IMG/VR virus record: IMGVR_UViG_3300021962_000673
Span: 1 to 23,449 of that record
DNA: 23,449 nt
Direction: 5' to 3' (one strand)
From: a virus
The notes beneath the pieces are model-generated. The model worked only from the letters and a program-made list of their open reading frames with translations, ran no database searches and was not told the origin of the DNA. A program made the position numbers and the translations under genes. Positions 1 to 8,803 of the stretch are shown one piece after another (position 1 is the first letter of the stretch; every line of letters begins with the position of its first letter).

Positions 1-1
1 C

Positions 2-700
2 TCCGATAAAAAGGAAGAAGAAGTGTTATTTACCTATGCGAAATTGAAAGATGGTACAATCGTTGAATCTCCAACCTTTGATGTAGGTGAGAAAGTGGAA
101 GTAATTTCAGAAGATGGAACTAAATCACCGGCACCTGATGGAGAACATGAATTGGCACTAAAAGATGAAAGTGGTAATGAAAATCTTATCAAAGTAATCA
201 CAAAAGATGGTGTAATCACCGAAAGAGAGAATGTGGAGTTAGAAGCAGAAACCAAAGAGGCAGAAGACCTACCTGGTTCTCCAAACAAAGCAAACGAAAT
301 CCCTGATCCTAAAGCAGCTGGACAAGAAGTAGAAGGTTTAAAACCTGCATCTATGATGGCAGCAGAAGAAGAATTACCTTCGGGTGATGGTATTGAAGAA
401 GAAGGTGAACCAATGCCAGGCGAAAAAGGCTCTCCATTTGATATGGCGGCATACGATAAGAAATTAGAAGATATGGCGTATCGTATTGAAGAAATGGAAA
501 AGAAAATCGCTAAGATGGCAGAAGTTGAAATCGAAGTTAAAGAAGAGGAAGAAGAAGAACTTCCTAAATTAGATGGAGCACCGGTAGAAGCTGGTAAACC
601 AAATAAGTTTTCTTTAATGAAAGCCAACAACGAAAACAAAGATAAAATGGTTGTTAGAAACTCTCAAAATAGAGTTTTAGACAGATTATATAATAACTAA
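2..700 (+). CDS. Scaffold-like capsid assembly protein, 5' partial
   Basis: The frame is open to the left edge, so the true start lies upstream; a GTG at 23 is in frame but need not be the start. The visible 232 residues are very acidic and lysine-rich. The N-terminal part has short beta-type segments built around repeated DG turns (DGTIVES, DGVITERENVE). The middle is low-complexity and Pro/Glu-rich. It is followed by a predicted coiled coil (about AYDKKLEDMAYRIEEMEKK) and a run of glutamates. The C-terminus is basic and ends RVLDRLYNN. Placement 25 nt before the major capsid gene, charge-rich composition, coiled coil and a basic tail fit a scaffolding protein that guides procapsid assembly and is later removed. 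The cognate protease is probably the XkdF-like gene at 17364. Scaffold is an inference from position and composition; no catalytic domain is visible in the part present. Confidence 0.6.
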   Translation, partial: SDKKEEEVLFTYAKLKDGTIVESPTFDVGEKVEVISEDGTKSPAPDGEHELALKDESGNENLIKVITKDGVITERENVELEAETKEAEDLPGSPNKANEIPDPKAAGQEVEGLKPASMMAAEEELPSGDGIEEEGEPMPGEKGSPFDMAAYDKKLEDMAYRIEEMEKKIAKMAEVEIEVKEEEEEELPKLDGAPVEAGKPNKFSLMKANNENKDKMVVRNSQNRVLDRLYNN

Positions 701-725
701 TAACATTATTAAAAAAATTAAAAAA

Positions 726-1715
726 ATGAGCAAAAGACAAAATTTCCAATTAGGAAACCCTAGCGTAACTACAACTTACGCAGGTGAATTCGCTGGTAAG
801 TATATCAGCGCTGCCTTGTTTAGTGCTAAGACATTGGATAATAAGTATGTAACTATTATGCCAAATGTAAAGTACAAGCAAGTGATTCAGAAAGTGCAAG
901 CATCATCTATCGTAACAGATGCATCTTGTGATTTCGTAAACTCTGGTTCAATCGCATTGACAGAGAGAATTTTAGAACCAAAAGAATTGCAAGTAAACCT
1001 AAGTTTATGTAAGCAAGAATTCGTAGATAGCTGGGAGAGCTTACAATTAGGTTTCTCTGCGTTTGATACAATCCCTGCAAACTTTAACGATTACTTAGTA
1101 TCTTATGTATCTGCATTCGTAGCTGAACAAACTGAAACTTCTATTTGGCAAGGTAATAGTGCAACTAACGGTCAATTTGGTGGATTTGAAAGAGCATTCT
1201 CTGCTTCATTAGCATTGAGTTCTTCAACATCAGTAATTGCAGCAGGTGCAACATCACCAACTTCTCACGCAGGAGCTATCTCTGGTTCAGTAACATCAGC
1301 AAACGTAATTTCTAAATTAGATTCTGCTGTAAACTCTATTCCTGATGCCGTATATGGTAAGGAAGACTTATTGATTTATGTTTCTACTAACGTAGCAAAA
1401 GCATATCAGCAAGCATTAGCAGGTGGAGCAGTAGGAGCAAACGGTTGGAATAACCAATTGAACGTGGGTGAAAAACCATTCAACTTCAATGGTATCGAAA
1501 TCGTACACTGCCCTGGTTTAAGTGCAAACAAATTCGCAATCGCACAAAAATCTAACTTATTCTTCGGTACTGGATTGTTATCAGACCACAACGAAGTAAA
1601 AGTATTAGATATGGCTGACTTGGATGGTTCTCAGAACTTCCGTATCATAATGAGATACACTGGTGGTACTCAATTCGGTATCGGACAAGACATCGTTTAC
1701 TACGGAGCTTACTAA
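726..1715 (+). CDS. Major capsid protein
   Basis: This 329-residue protein has the size of a HK97-fold capsid subunit. It sits directly after the scaffold-like gene and upstream of tail tube and portal genes, the expected place for the shell protein. The N-terminal ~55 residues would be an arm (basic start MSKRQNFQLG), followed by mixed alpha/beta sequence with a Gly/Ala/Ser-rich central stretch (around residues 145-190) and a C-terminal part rich in beta residues (QNFRIIMRYTGGTQFGIGQD). The ATG follows an A-rich leader without a Shine-Dalgarno sequence, normal for Bacteroidota. A perfect 8-bp hairpin lies right after the stop, consistent with a strongly expressed, separately controlled message. 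I recognise the protein by position, size and style rather than a diagnostic motif. A decoration protein is less likely because of its length. Confidence 0.75.
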   Translation: MSKRQNFQLGNPSVTTTYAGEFAGKYISAALFSAKTLDNKYVTIMPNVKYKQVIQKVQASSIVTDASCDFVNSGSIALTERILEPKELQVNLSLCKQEFVDSWESLQLGFSAFDTIPANFNDYLVSYVSAFVAEQTETSIWQGNSATNGQFGGFERAFSASLALSSSTSVIAAGATSPTSHAGAISGSVTSANVISKLDSAVNSIPDAVYGKEDLLIYVSTNVAKAYQQALAGGAVGANGWNNQLNVGEKPFNFNGIEIVHCPGLSANKFAIAQKSNLFFGTGLLSDHNEVKVLDMADLDGSQNFRIIMRYTGGTQFGIGQDIVYYGAY

Positions 1716-1727
1716 TAAAAAAATAAT

Positions 1728-1750
1728 AGGAGAGGTGTATGGCCTCTCCT
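1728..1750 (+). terminator. Hairpin after the capsid gene
   Basis: AGGAGAGG (1728-1735) pairs perfectly with CCTCTCCT (1743-1750) across a 7-nt loop. The downstream sequence is TAATTTA rather than a long T run, so it may be a partial terminator, a processing site or a 3' stabiliser of the capsid message rather than a full stop. Confidence 0.55.
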
Positions 1751-1789
1751 TAATTTACGAAGTTAAAAAAACAATAAAATAATAATAAT

Positions 1790-2332
1790 ATGGCGTGTAA
1801 CTTATCAGCTGGAAGACAGGAAGTATGTAAAGAATCGATAGGTGGACTTCAAGGAGTTTACTTTATCAACTATACTACTGGCTCTTTCACTAAGAACGGA
1901 AGTGGAGTGGTAACAGCGTTGCCAGTTTCTTCATCACTATATTATTATGAACTTAAAGGAACTTCTGCTTATACTGAAACTGTGAATACTTCAAGAGAAA
2001 ATGGTACAACATTCTTCTCTCAGGAATTAACATTGAATTTGAAGAAATTAACAAATGAGATGACAACACAATTAAAGTTGATGGCTTATGGAAGACCTCA
2101 AATACTAGTTTGGACTAACAACGGAGATACTTTATTAGTAGGTGAACAACATGGAGCAGATGTAACTGCGGGTACAATTCAAACCGGTGGTGCATTGGGT
2201 GACCTATATGGTTATTCAGTAACATTCACTGGACAAGAACAATTACCAGCATCGTTTATTTCTGGCTCAACAACGGGTTCAGCATTACCAACTTCAGTAT
2301 TGAATGGTGGAACAATCGTATATGGTTCATAA
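1790..2332 (+). CDS. Probable major tail tube protein
   Basis: The 180-residue product begins MACNLSAGRQEVCKESIGG and continues with mostly beta-strand sequence. Examples are SLYYYELKGTSAYTETVN, TTFFSQELTLNLKKLT and LYGYSVTFTGQEQLPA. This pattern, strands plus one helix (LTNEMTTQLKLMAYG), together with the opening 'C-x-x-S-I-G-G' motif, matches what I know of tail tube subunits in Bacteroidota phages. It is placed between two hairpins, immediately after the capsid gene, consistent with a protein needed in many copies. Its position before the portal is unusual, since tube genes normally follow the connectors. A capsid decoration protein is the main alternative. The A-rich leader (AACAATAAAATAATAATA) decides the ATG at 1790. 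Confidence 0.55.
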   Translation: MACNLSAGRQEVCKESIGGLQGVYFINYTTGSFTKNGSGVVTALPVSSSLYYYELKGTSAYTETVNTSRENGTTFFSQELTLNLKKLTNEMTTQLKLMAYGRPQILVWTNNGDTLLVGEQHGADVTAGTIQTGGALGDLYGYSVTFTGQEQLPASFISGSTTGSALPTSVLNGGTIVYGS

Positions 2333-2356
2333 TATATAAACTATAAAACATAAAAT

Positions 2357-2385
2357 AGGGGTGGTAGAAATACTACCCTTTTTTT
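2357..2385 (+). terminator. Intrinsic terminator after the tail tube gene
   Basis: GGGTGGTA (2359-2366) pairs with TACTACCC (2371-2378), one G-U pair, across a GAAA loop, followed directly by TTTTTTT. This is a classic rho-independent terminator on the + strand and closes the capsid/tube transcript. Confidence 0.82.
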
Positions 2386-2407
2386 ATGCCGAAAAAGGAG
2401 AAAATAA

Positions 2408-2418
2408 TTTGTTATATA
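2408..2418 (+). promoter_or_regulatory. TTTGTTATATA motif, candidate promoter
   Basis: TTTGTTATATA lies just after the terminator and 23 nt before the ATG at 2442. Close copies precede the genes at 5620, 15359 and 21408. Location after a terminator supports a promoter role, but no clear -33 element is visible here. Confidence 0.4.
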
Positions 2419-2441
2419 TAATATAGATAAAGTCGAGATAA

Positions 2442-2795
2442 ATGATAGCATATTACATCACAGGCAGTAATAATGTAGCGATAAGAACAAATGAAATCAA
2501 CTCAGGTTCAGTTCTTAGTTTGAGATTACAAAACATGCTTACTTTGGTAAACACTTCCTCATCAATAAGTAACTATTCATACGATGATTATGAATCACTT
2601 TTACAATTTACTGCAAGTATTGTAAGTGCTAGTGTTGGTGATGAGTATCGTGCTAATATAGTTTCAGGAAGTACAAATGTATGGAATGGAAGTATTCAGG
2701 TATATGCATCAGAATCATTAGTATCCGCTTACACAAACCAAAACACTCAGTATAAATCTAATGTGACTGAGAACGAATATATCATAATGAACTAA
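2442..2795 (+). CDS. Small virion-module protein of unknown function
   Basis: The 117-residue product starts MIAYYITGSNNVAIRTNEI and is rich in Ser, Thr, Asn and Tyr with alternating hydrophobic residues. This suggests a compact beta protein, with segments such as YESLLQFTASIVSASVGDEYRANIVSGS and NGSIQVYAS. It is the first gene after a strong terminator and ends one base before the portal start (TAA-t-ATG), so the two are co-translated. I have an impression of similar short beta proteins next to structural genes in Bacteroidota phages but no function is established. Its place between tube and portal would suit a tail-assembly or connector role. No frameshift signal marking a tail assembly chaperone was found. 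Confidence 0.7.
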   Translation: MIAYYITGSNNVAIRTNEINSGSVLSLRLQNMLTLVNTSSSISNYSYDDYESLLQFTASIVSASVGDEYRANIVSGSTNVWNGSIQVYASESLVSAYTNQNTQYKSNVTENEYIIMN

Positions 2796-2796
2796 T

Positions 2797-4080
2797 ATGG
2801 AAAAGAAGTATCAGAGTTTTTCAGTTGTAAATCTTACTCAACAAGACATTCCTGTTATTACCGAAGATGTAAAGACAAGGTATAATTGGGTGCCGTTTGG
2901 TATTCAAACACAAGATGATTTTTACCCTATTGTAACACAGGCCCTTCAATCATCTACAACCAATGCAGCGTGTATTGAGGGTATAGCAGACCTTATATTT
3001 GGTAAAGGGTTATACACAAAGAATACGGCATTTGAAACACAACTATCACGCCTACTACCACAAGAGGAAACAAAAAGAGTAATCTTTGACCTTAAATTAT
3101 ATGGTAATGGTGCATATCAGGTATATTGGAACGATGAACATACAAAGATAATTAAGTTCTATCACATACCAGTTCAAACCCTAAGAGCGGAAAAACTATA
3201 TGGTGACCCTAAAATACAAAATTATTTTTATTGTACTGATTGGTATGATTTAAAAGCACAAAGAGCTAAGATACAAATTCCTGCATTTGGAACATCGAAT
3301 GAAAAGAGAGAGATTCTATGGATAAAAAATTACACGCCAGGTAAATACTATTACTCAACACCGGATTGGATTTCAGCATTACAATTTTCTTATGTTGAAG
3401 CAGAGTTAAGTAACTTACATATAAACAACATTGAGAATGGTTTCTTACCGGCTGTAATGATTAATATGAACAATGGAGTTCCTGCACCGGAAGAAAGAGA
3501 TACTATTGAAGACCTGATTGAACGTAAGTTTACCGGCACAAGAAATGCAGGTCGCTTTATGATTTCATTTAATGATGATGCGGCTAACAAACCAACGATT
3601 GATACAATCAACATAGATAATCTACATGAAAAATACCAATATGTTGCCGATTACGCACAAGACCGTATATTAGTAGCACATCGTATTACTTCTCCATTAT
3701 TGTTTGGTATAAGAACTGCTAATAATGGATTCTCCTCACAATCAGAAGAGATGAAGACGGCGTTTTCTATCTTACAAACGATGACAGTAAATCCATTCCA
3801 AAACTTAGTAATCAACGCTATAACCGATGCACTATTAGAAGGTGGATATGATGATACACAATTATATTTTGAGCAACTAACACCATTAGCAATTCTTTCT
3901 ACAACTGCGGAAGAAACCGGACAAAGTATAGAAGAAGTAGAAGATGATATAAACGAACAGGCTGAAAACCCTGAGGTGATAGAAGAATCAACCGAAAATG
4001 TAGAACAATTAGAGGATGATGAACCAATCAGACCTTTCCAATATGGTTTTAGTAGAGCTTACGAAACTTATAAAGATTAA
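2797..4080 (+). CDS. Portal protein
   Basis: The 427-residue product has the length and layout of a portal subunit of the dodecameric ring through which DNA enters and leaves the capsid. An early segment (QALQSSTTNAACIEGIADLIFGKGLY) is the conserved region seen in many portals. It is followed by a beta-rich stem/wing region (YGNGAYQVYWNDEHTKII, FYHIPVQTLRAEK) and a helical stretch including NNIENGFLPAVMINMNNG. The next stretch, AHRITSPLLFGIRTANNGFSSQSEEM, is typical of the crown-proximal region in PBSX/HK97-type portals. The C-terminal ~60 residues are acidic and likely disordered. It is coupled to the preceding gene by a one-base gap and followed after 5 nt by a connector gene. Confidence 0.86.
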   Translation: MEKKYQSFSVVNLTQQDIPVITEDVKTRYNWVPFGIQTQDDFYPIVTQALQSSTTNAACIEGIADLIFGKGLYTKNTAFETQLSRLLPQEETKRVIFDLKLYGNGAYQVYWNDEHTKIIKFYHIPVQTLRAEKLYGDPKIQNYFYCTDWYDLKAQRAKIQIPAFGTSNEKREILWIKNYTPGKYYYSTPDWISALQFSYVEAELSNLHINNIENGFLPAVMINMNNGVPAPEERDTIEDLIERKFTGTRNAGRFMISFNDDAANKPTIDTINIDNLHEKYQYVADYAQDRILVAHRITSPLLFGIRTANNGFSSQSEEMKTAFSILQTMTVNPFQNLVINAITDALLEGGYDDTQLYFEQLTPLAILSTTAEETGQSIEEVEDDINEQAENPEVIEESTENVEQLEDDEPIRPFQYGFSRAYETYKD

Positions 4081-4085
4081 ACCTT

Positions 4086-4601
4086 ATGTACGCATTATTT
4101 ATTACAAGAAACGACATCATTAAGAATACCCCATTGCAGGGTGCTATTGATGCAGATAAACTATTACCTTTTGTAAGAACTGCACAAGACAAATACCTCT
4201 TAGACCTATTAGGTACTGTATTGTTTTATTATCTACAAGCGAGGATAGAAGCGGGAACATTTAGTTCCTTAGATTCATATTATCAAGACCTGATGGATGA
4301 CCACATCAAACCTACACTAATATGGTACTCCTGCGTTGAATATATCCCTTTTAGTGGTATATCTTTTAAAAGCGAGGGTGCAGTAAAGCATCTTTCAGAT
4401 CAATCAGTAGCGCCAGGTAAAAACGAAATTGATTACCTTTTAGCAAAGGCCCAAAACAACGTAGATTATTATGCGACTCGTTTACAAAACTACCTTATTG
4501 CTTATAGTGCTCAGATACCACAGTATTTGGAATCAGTAGGTAATATGACACAAATTTTCCCAAATATGAGTAATACATACTTTGGGGGGATCAACTTATA
4601 A
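4086..4601 (+). CDS. Head-tail connector protein (DUF6712-like)
   Basis: The 171-residue, mainly helical product contains LLPFVRTAQDKYLLDLLGTVLFYYLQARI, then a DHIKPTLIWYSCVEYIPF segment. The rest includes SEGAVKHLSDQSVAP and a long C-terminal helix (LAKAQNNVDYYATRLQNYLIAY). This order matches a family I recall as DUF6712, placed after the portal in Bacteroidota phages and thought to form the connector ring under the portal. It is separated from the portal gene by 5 nt. Family naming is from memory and could not be searched; connector role is inferred from position and helical layout. Confidence 0.68.
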   Translation: MYALFITRNDIIKNTPLQGAIDADKLLPFVRTAQDKYLLDLLGTVLFYYLQARIEAGTFSSLDSYYQDLMDDHIKPTLIWYSCVEYIPFSGISFKSEGAVKHLSDQSVAPGKNEIDYLLAKAQNNVDYYATRLQNYLIAYSAQIPQYLESVGNMTQIFPNMSNTYFGGINL

Positions 4602-4613
4602 AAAATAAATTAG

Positions 4614-5129
4614 ATGGGTGTAATAATTAACGATAGTGGACAAAACTTTAATCTCTACTATAACATATTAGATTATTGGAAGACAGTGATGAGTAATCAC
4701 CCTTCAATTGGTAGTGTTCAGCAAGGAGACATATTCGATATAGATAGTAAAGAGTTCCCTGCATATCCATTAGGAAACATCCTAATTACAAATGCAAGTA
4801 TGGGAGAAAGAACTACCACTTGGACTTGTCAATTAACAGTAGCAGATAAAGTAAAACTTAAAAACAACGAATCATCGGGTTCATTTAACTCACAAGTAAT
4901 TCCTTATGAGGGTGTAGATGATGTTGTAGATATACACGCTAATACCCTTGCAATTATAAACGATTTAACATCCTATACACAAAGAGCAATAGAAGCAGCG
5001 GAAATAGAAGGTGATATAAATTGTGTTCCATTTAGAGATAATTTTGATAATGGTTTAGCAGGATGGGTTGCTACATTTGATATGACAGTTCATAATAACA
5101 AAGATATATGTATCTTTAATTTAGTTTAA
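4614..5129 (+). CDS. Putative tail terminator/neck protein
   Basis: This 171-residue alpha/beta protein starts with a helix (NFNLYYNILDYWKTVMSNH). It then has strands including PLGNILITNASMGERTTTWTCQLTVADKV, a VDDVVDIHANTLAIINDLTSYTQ helix, and a final strand pair. The fold order of helix, paired strands with a 'P-L-x-N' turn and a second helix resembles tail terminator proteins (gpU-like) as found between connector and tail genes of Bacteroidota phages. It ends one base before the next ATG. Assignment rests on position and secondary structure pattern, not a motif. Confidence 0.5.
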   Translation: MGVIINDSGQNFNLYYNILDYWKTVMSNHPSIGSVQQGDIFDIDSKEFPAYPLGNILITNASMGERTTTWTCQLTVADKVKLKNNESSGSFNSQVIPYEGVDDVVDIHANTLAIINDLTSYTQRAIEAAEIEGDINCVPFRDNFDNGLAGWVATFDMTVHNNKDICIFNLV

Positions 5130-5130
5130 T

Positions 5131-5583
5131 ATGGCAAATCTAACAAAGACTGCAGATCAAACTAAAGGATTAAAGCAGGTTGCGACACAAATAAAAAACG
5201 CAGCACTATTCTTTGCACCTAAAAAGACGGGTAATCTAAAAAGAGCACTTAATACCGCTAACCGACCTGAATCAATGGTAAAGGTTACAAACATAGGTGG
5301 TGGTACTCGTTTTACTTTTTCATTAATCATAGCACCCAGCGGTGCAGAATATGGAAAGTTTTGGAACTCACCAAATGTTTCATCTACTGTAAGAAAAGGT
5401 AAAACTCCAAATGTACCTCGTAGTATAGATTATGGTATGCAGGCTGTTAATGATAAATCAGTAAAGACTGAGATAGATAGATTAATAGGGGGATATACCG
5501 ATGCTTTAATTGGTGAAAAAGTAAGAGTATTAGTAGGTGGTAAGTTAGAAAAAGGATTTCAACAACTTTCCTCTATTAAGTAA
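5131..5583 (+). CDS. HK97 gp10-like head-tail joining/tail completion protein
   Basis: The 150-residue basic product contains the signature seen in gp10-like proteins, a 'P-x-K-T-G-N-L-K-R-A-L' segment after a first helix (APKKTGNLKRALN). It is followed by strands that include RFTFSLIIAPSGAEYGKFWNSP, with the A-x-Y-G-K-F/ W pattern, and a C-terminal helix. This family joins head and tail or completes the tail. It is translationally coupled to the preceding gene (TAA-t-ATG) and followed by a 36-nt gap with a T-rich promoter-like motif, so it probably ends a transcription sub-unit. Confidence 0.65.
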   Translation: MANLTKTADQTKGLKQVATQIKNAALFFAPKKTGNLKRALNTANRPESMVKVTNIGGGTRFTFSLIIAPSGAEYGKFWNSPNVSSTVRKGKTPNVPRSIDYGMQAVNDKSVKTEIDRLIGGYTDALIGEKVRVLVGGKLEKGFQQLSSIK

Positions 5584-5592
5584 ATTATTTTT

Positions 5593-5604
5593 TTTGTTAT
5601 ATAG
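5593..5604 (+). promoter_or_regulatory. TTTGTTATATAG motif, candidate promoter
   Basis: An exact 12-nt TTTGTTATATAG lies after a T8 run and 15 nt before the ATG at 5620. The same 12-mer occurs before 21408 and near-copies before 2442 and 15359. The role is inferred from recurrence at gene starts that follow gaps. Confidence 0.42.
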
Positions 5605-5619
5605 TAAAGTAACTTATTT

Positions 5620-6780
5620 ATGGCTCTAGCGATACTACAAACTCCAGCATCAGCATCTTTGGCACAATCACCTATTGTGTTTTCAGTTTCGTCATCAACC
5701 GATACGACTAATACTGGATTTCAATATGTAGCAGATTTATATTATTGGGATGGGGCAGTAAGTAATAGTGGTAGTTCAGATTATACACTTGTAAAGTATC
5801 CAAACGTTTCTGGCGTTGGTATATTTGATTTAAGCAGAATTCTTAACTCTACACTTACTGATTTAGCTCAAACCAATGGTTCAAATGTAAAATTTTTTAA
5901 GTGTGATTTCTATACTCAATGGCAAGTTGGTGTGGCATATGTAACTGGTTCTCATTTAACTTCATCAGTATATAAAGCATTGGATGGATATGGTATATTT
6001 CAAGAAGCAATTGGAGTACCTACACAAAACACTACACCACATTGGCCTATAATGACAAGCGGCCCTAATCAACAATACTTCTTTGATGGTAATAAGGGAC
6101 AGGGTTCAGTATATATTGGAGATTTGGGAACACCAATTCCAACTAAAATAGTATATTCTGGTTCAACAGGAAATGGACAGTATGTATTAGATACTACAAC
6201 AAATACTACTTCTACACAAATCGATCAGTTTCCGATGTTTCCTGCACAAAGTGGATTTCCATTATCATCAACTAATCTAACAAATTATTCGGTGCAATCT
6301 TATGCAGGAAATACTGCATTAGGAACTCCTATACAATTCATATATGCCTGCCAACAAAAGTATCCAAACATCCGAATTAAATGGAAAAATAGATATGGGC
6401 AGTTTGATTGGTTTAATTTCTATATGGTATCACAAAATTCATTTAGTACCGATAGAAGATTATATCAACCACAAATTGGTAGTTTCCAATCATCAACGCT
6501 ATCTTACAATTCGTATGATTCTCAAAATCTTACTTATGTAACAAATGCTACACAACAATTATTTGTGAATACATTTTGGATTGAGGAAACATATAACGAT
6601 ATAATAAAAGAATTATTAGTATCAGATGAGGCATATTGGGTATATGATGAAGCGGCAGGAGATTTAAGACCTATTACAATTAATACAAATTCAATTGTAT
6701 TTAAAACCGGCGTTGTCGATAAAACAATACAATACTCATTTACATTTGATTGGGGACAACAATATAAATTAATTATCTAA
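5620..6780 (+). CDS. Tail tip structural protein (distal-tail-like)
   Basis: The 386-residue product is beta-rich throughout and lacks signal or membrane segments. It opens with SPIVFSVSSSTDTTNTGFQYVADLYY and continues with VSGVGIFDLSRILNSTL. A central region has the pattern FIYACQQKYPNIRIKWKNRYGQFDWFNF, and the C-terminus is QYSFTFDWGQQYKLI. The 'K-N-R-Y-G-x-F-D-x-F-N-F' block is one I associate with a tail protein family in Bacteroidota phages that precedes the large tail protein, similar in place to Dit/baseplate hub proteins. Next gene starts one base after its stop. The general tail role is fairly secure from context; the exact part is not. Confidence 0.58.
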   Translation: MALAILQTPASASLAQSPIVFSVSSSTDTTNTGFQYVADLYYWDGAVSNSGSSDYTLVKYPNVSGVGIFDLSRILNSTLTDLAQTNGSNVKFFKCDFYTQWQVGVAYVTGSHLTSSVYKALDGYGIFQEAIGVPTQNTTPHWPIMTSGPNQQYFFDGNKGQGSVYIGDLGTPIPTKIVYSGSTGNGQYVLDTTTNTTSTQIDQFPMFPAQSGFPLSSTNLTNYSVQSYAGNTALGTPIQFIYACQQKYPNIRIKWKNRYGQFDWFNFYMVSQNSFSTDRRLYQPQIGSFQSSTLSYNSYDSQNLTYVTNATQQLFVNTFWIEETYNDIIKELLVSDEAYWVYDEAAGDLRPITINTNSIVFKTGVVDKTIQYSFTFDWGQQYKLII

Positions 6781-6781
6781 T

Positions 6782-8794
6782 ATGGGGGTTACAAGTACAA
6801 ATACAATTGCGTATAAATTAGTAGCAAGTGGAAGTATCTTAGACCTATTTGATGATGAAGATATATTAGTATCAGATAACATCACAGGTCTATTCGATAT
6901 AGGAACACTACCTACTGATTTTAGTAGAACTATTGTTTTACCTGCAACAAAAAAGAATAATGCATTCTTTGAGCATGTATATGACATTAGTATAGAATCT
7001 CCATATCTTTTTTCAACCAATGTTAAAGTAGAAGCCTATTTAGATTTTGAAGGTATATACGTTGCAAGTGGTTATTTACAATTAAATAAAGTTACTGTAA
7101 AAGAAGGATTGGGAGTTGAGAGTTATGAAGTATCATTGTATGGTGGATTATCATCCTTTGCAAGAGATTTAGGAAAATACTATTTGAGTGATTTAAGTAC
7201 TTTAAGTAGATATAATCATACTTCTTCTTATAATAATATAACTGCAAGTTGGAGTGGCTCATTATTTGATGGAGATATAGTATATCCATTAGCGGATTAT
7301 GGTACGGGCTACCGATATACAGAAGGTCAATTACAAACATTTGGTATTAACACTTATGATGGTGCGTTGAGTGTACAAAACTTCAAACCTGCAATCAGAG
7401 TGAAAAAAGTATTTGATGCATGTTTTGAAGAATTTGGATACACATATACGGGCTCATTTATGAATCAAAGTTGGTTAGATGATGTGTATATGGTGTGTAA
7501 TACTGCATTAAAGTATCCTGAATATAGTGGAGTTGATTTAGAAACTTTTGGTAAAATAAAAGTTGGCGCCATTAACGGTACTGGAATGAATAATGTTGTT
7601 CTTGCATCAGGTAGTTGGGTAACACTTCCGTGGTATAATAAATTTTCAGACCCATCTAATTCTTATAACAATGGTGCTTATACATTAACCAAAGCAAGTA
7701 ATTTAGAAGGTATTCTAAACATTAATATAAATGTAAGTTGCTCTCTTAATAATATGCCAGGTACTTTTTCTCAAAATGGAACATGGCAATTCCGATTATT
7801 AGAGACCGGTAGTTCAACTCCTTATGGATTAACTGCTTTGCAATCATACATTTCTTTCTTTGACCAATTACAAAAGAGTAGAACGGGTTCAATTGATACT
7901 ACATACGAATTACAAACACAATATAAGGTGTATGATATACCGGTTGGAACTTACTATTTCCAAATCCGTCAATCACCTAACTTTGCTAATTTAACCCTTC
8001 CAATTGTAACACTTGATCCAGGTAGTACAACTAAATCATATTTGGAAGTAAAACAAGTTAATCAGGCAGCAGATGGTAGAGTAATTGATATACCTTCCAA
8101 TATGCCTTATGGAACTAATGGTATCCGATTAATTGATTTTGTTAAAGGAATGCAAAAGAAATTTAATTTAGTAATCTATCCTGATAAAACAAAACTAAAT
8201 CAGTTTGTTGTTGAAACATTTAATGATTGGTATAATACCGGTGAGATAAAAGATTTCAACAAATATATGAATCTTAAAAACCCAATTGAAGTAATACCTG
8301 CAAACAATTTGGCAGTAAACCAATTGGAGTTTGGTGATGCATTAGATCAGGATTATATATCACAACAATTTAGTAAAGCTGCAAATAGACCATTTGGACA
8401 AACATTCTATACCGATACACAAAACTTTTTCTCACAAGGAAAATTAGAAGTTAAGACAACATTTGCTTCTTCACCTTTACTTCAGATTACAGGAACAGGC
8501 CTTTCAGGTTCGGTAGCAGGTGTTGATAATAATACAACTACTTCTTACTTTAATCAGGTAAGTAGTACTCAATATACCAATTCAAATAATGCATGTAACC
8601 ATAGTGGTGGGTATTACACTTATTATAGTGTAGAACAAACAGTACCTACTATGACTAGATTATATACTGATTTTGGTAGAACAACTCCATTTAATGGTGG
8701 TTACCAATGGTATAAAATAATTGATAATACTTTCAACACTTATGCTATATTTGTTGATTATAATGGAACAATTTTATCATTTGAATCTTGTTAA
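6782..8794 (+). CDS. Large tail protein / baseplate hub-like, with adhesin-type C-terminal module
   Basis: The 670-residue protein starts with a block typical of Bacteroidota phage tail proteins: LDLFDDEDILVSDNI then DFSRTIVLPATKKNNAFFEH, where 'T/S-x-x-I-x-L-P-A-T-x-x-N' is the conserved core. Middle segments such as IRLIDFVKGMQKKFNLVIYPD and FNDWYNTGEIKDFNKYMN are also usual for this family. It may form the tail tip hub that positions adhesins. The last ~65 residues (from about CNHSGG) form a separate module with YTDFGRTTPFNGG and end VDYNGTILSFESC. It resembles the last domain of the adhesin at 10909. It follows the preceding gene by one base and is 9 nt from the next one, so all three are probably one transcript. 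Confidence 0.65.
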   Translation: MGVTSTNTIAYKLVASGSILDLFDDEDILVSDNITGLFDIGTLPTDFSRTIVLPATKKNNAFFEHVYDISIESPYLFSTNVKVEAYLDFEGIYVASGYLQLNKVTVKEGLGVESYEVSLYGGLSSFARDLGKYYLSDLSTLSRYNHTSSYNNITASWSGSLFDGDIVYPLADYGTGYRYTEGQLQTFGINTYDGALSVQNFKPAIRVKKVFDACFEEFGYTYTGSFMNQSWLDDVYMVCNTALKYPEYSGVDLETFGKIKVGAINGTGMNNVVLASGSWVTLPWYNKFSDPSNSYNNGAYTLTKASNLEGILNININVSCSLNNMPGTFSQNGTWQFRLLETGSSTPYGLTALQSYISFFDQLQKSRTGSIDTTYELQTQYKVYDIPVGTYYFQIRQSPNFANLTLPIVTLDPGSTTKSYLEVKQVNQAADGRVIDIPSNMPYGTNGIRLIDFVKGMQKKFNLVIYPDKTKLNQFVVETFNDWYNTGEIKDFNKYMNLKNPIEVIPANNLAVNQLEFGDALDQDYISQQFSKAANRPFGQTFYTDTQNFFSQGKLEVKTTFASSPLLQITGTGLSGSVAGVDNNTTTSYFNQVSSTQYTNSNNACNHSGGYYTYYSVEQTVPTMTRLYTDFGRTTPFNGGYQWYKIIDNTFNTYAIFVDYNGTILSFESC

Positions 8795-8803
8795 AAAAAA
8801 TAT

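Noticed and set aside
34-639. Open frame of 201 codons on the - strand
   Set aside because: It mirrors the acidic, codon-biased scaffold-like gene; the Ser/Ala-rich translation is a typical antisense shadow and lacks a leader or neighbours on that strand.
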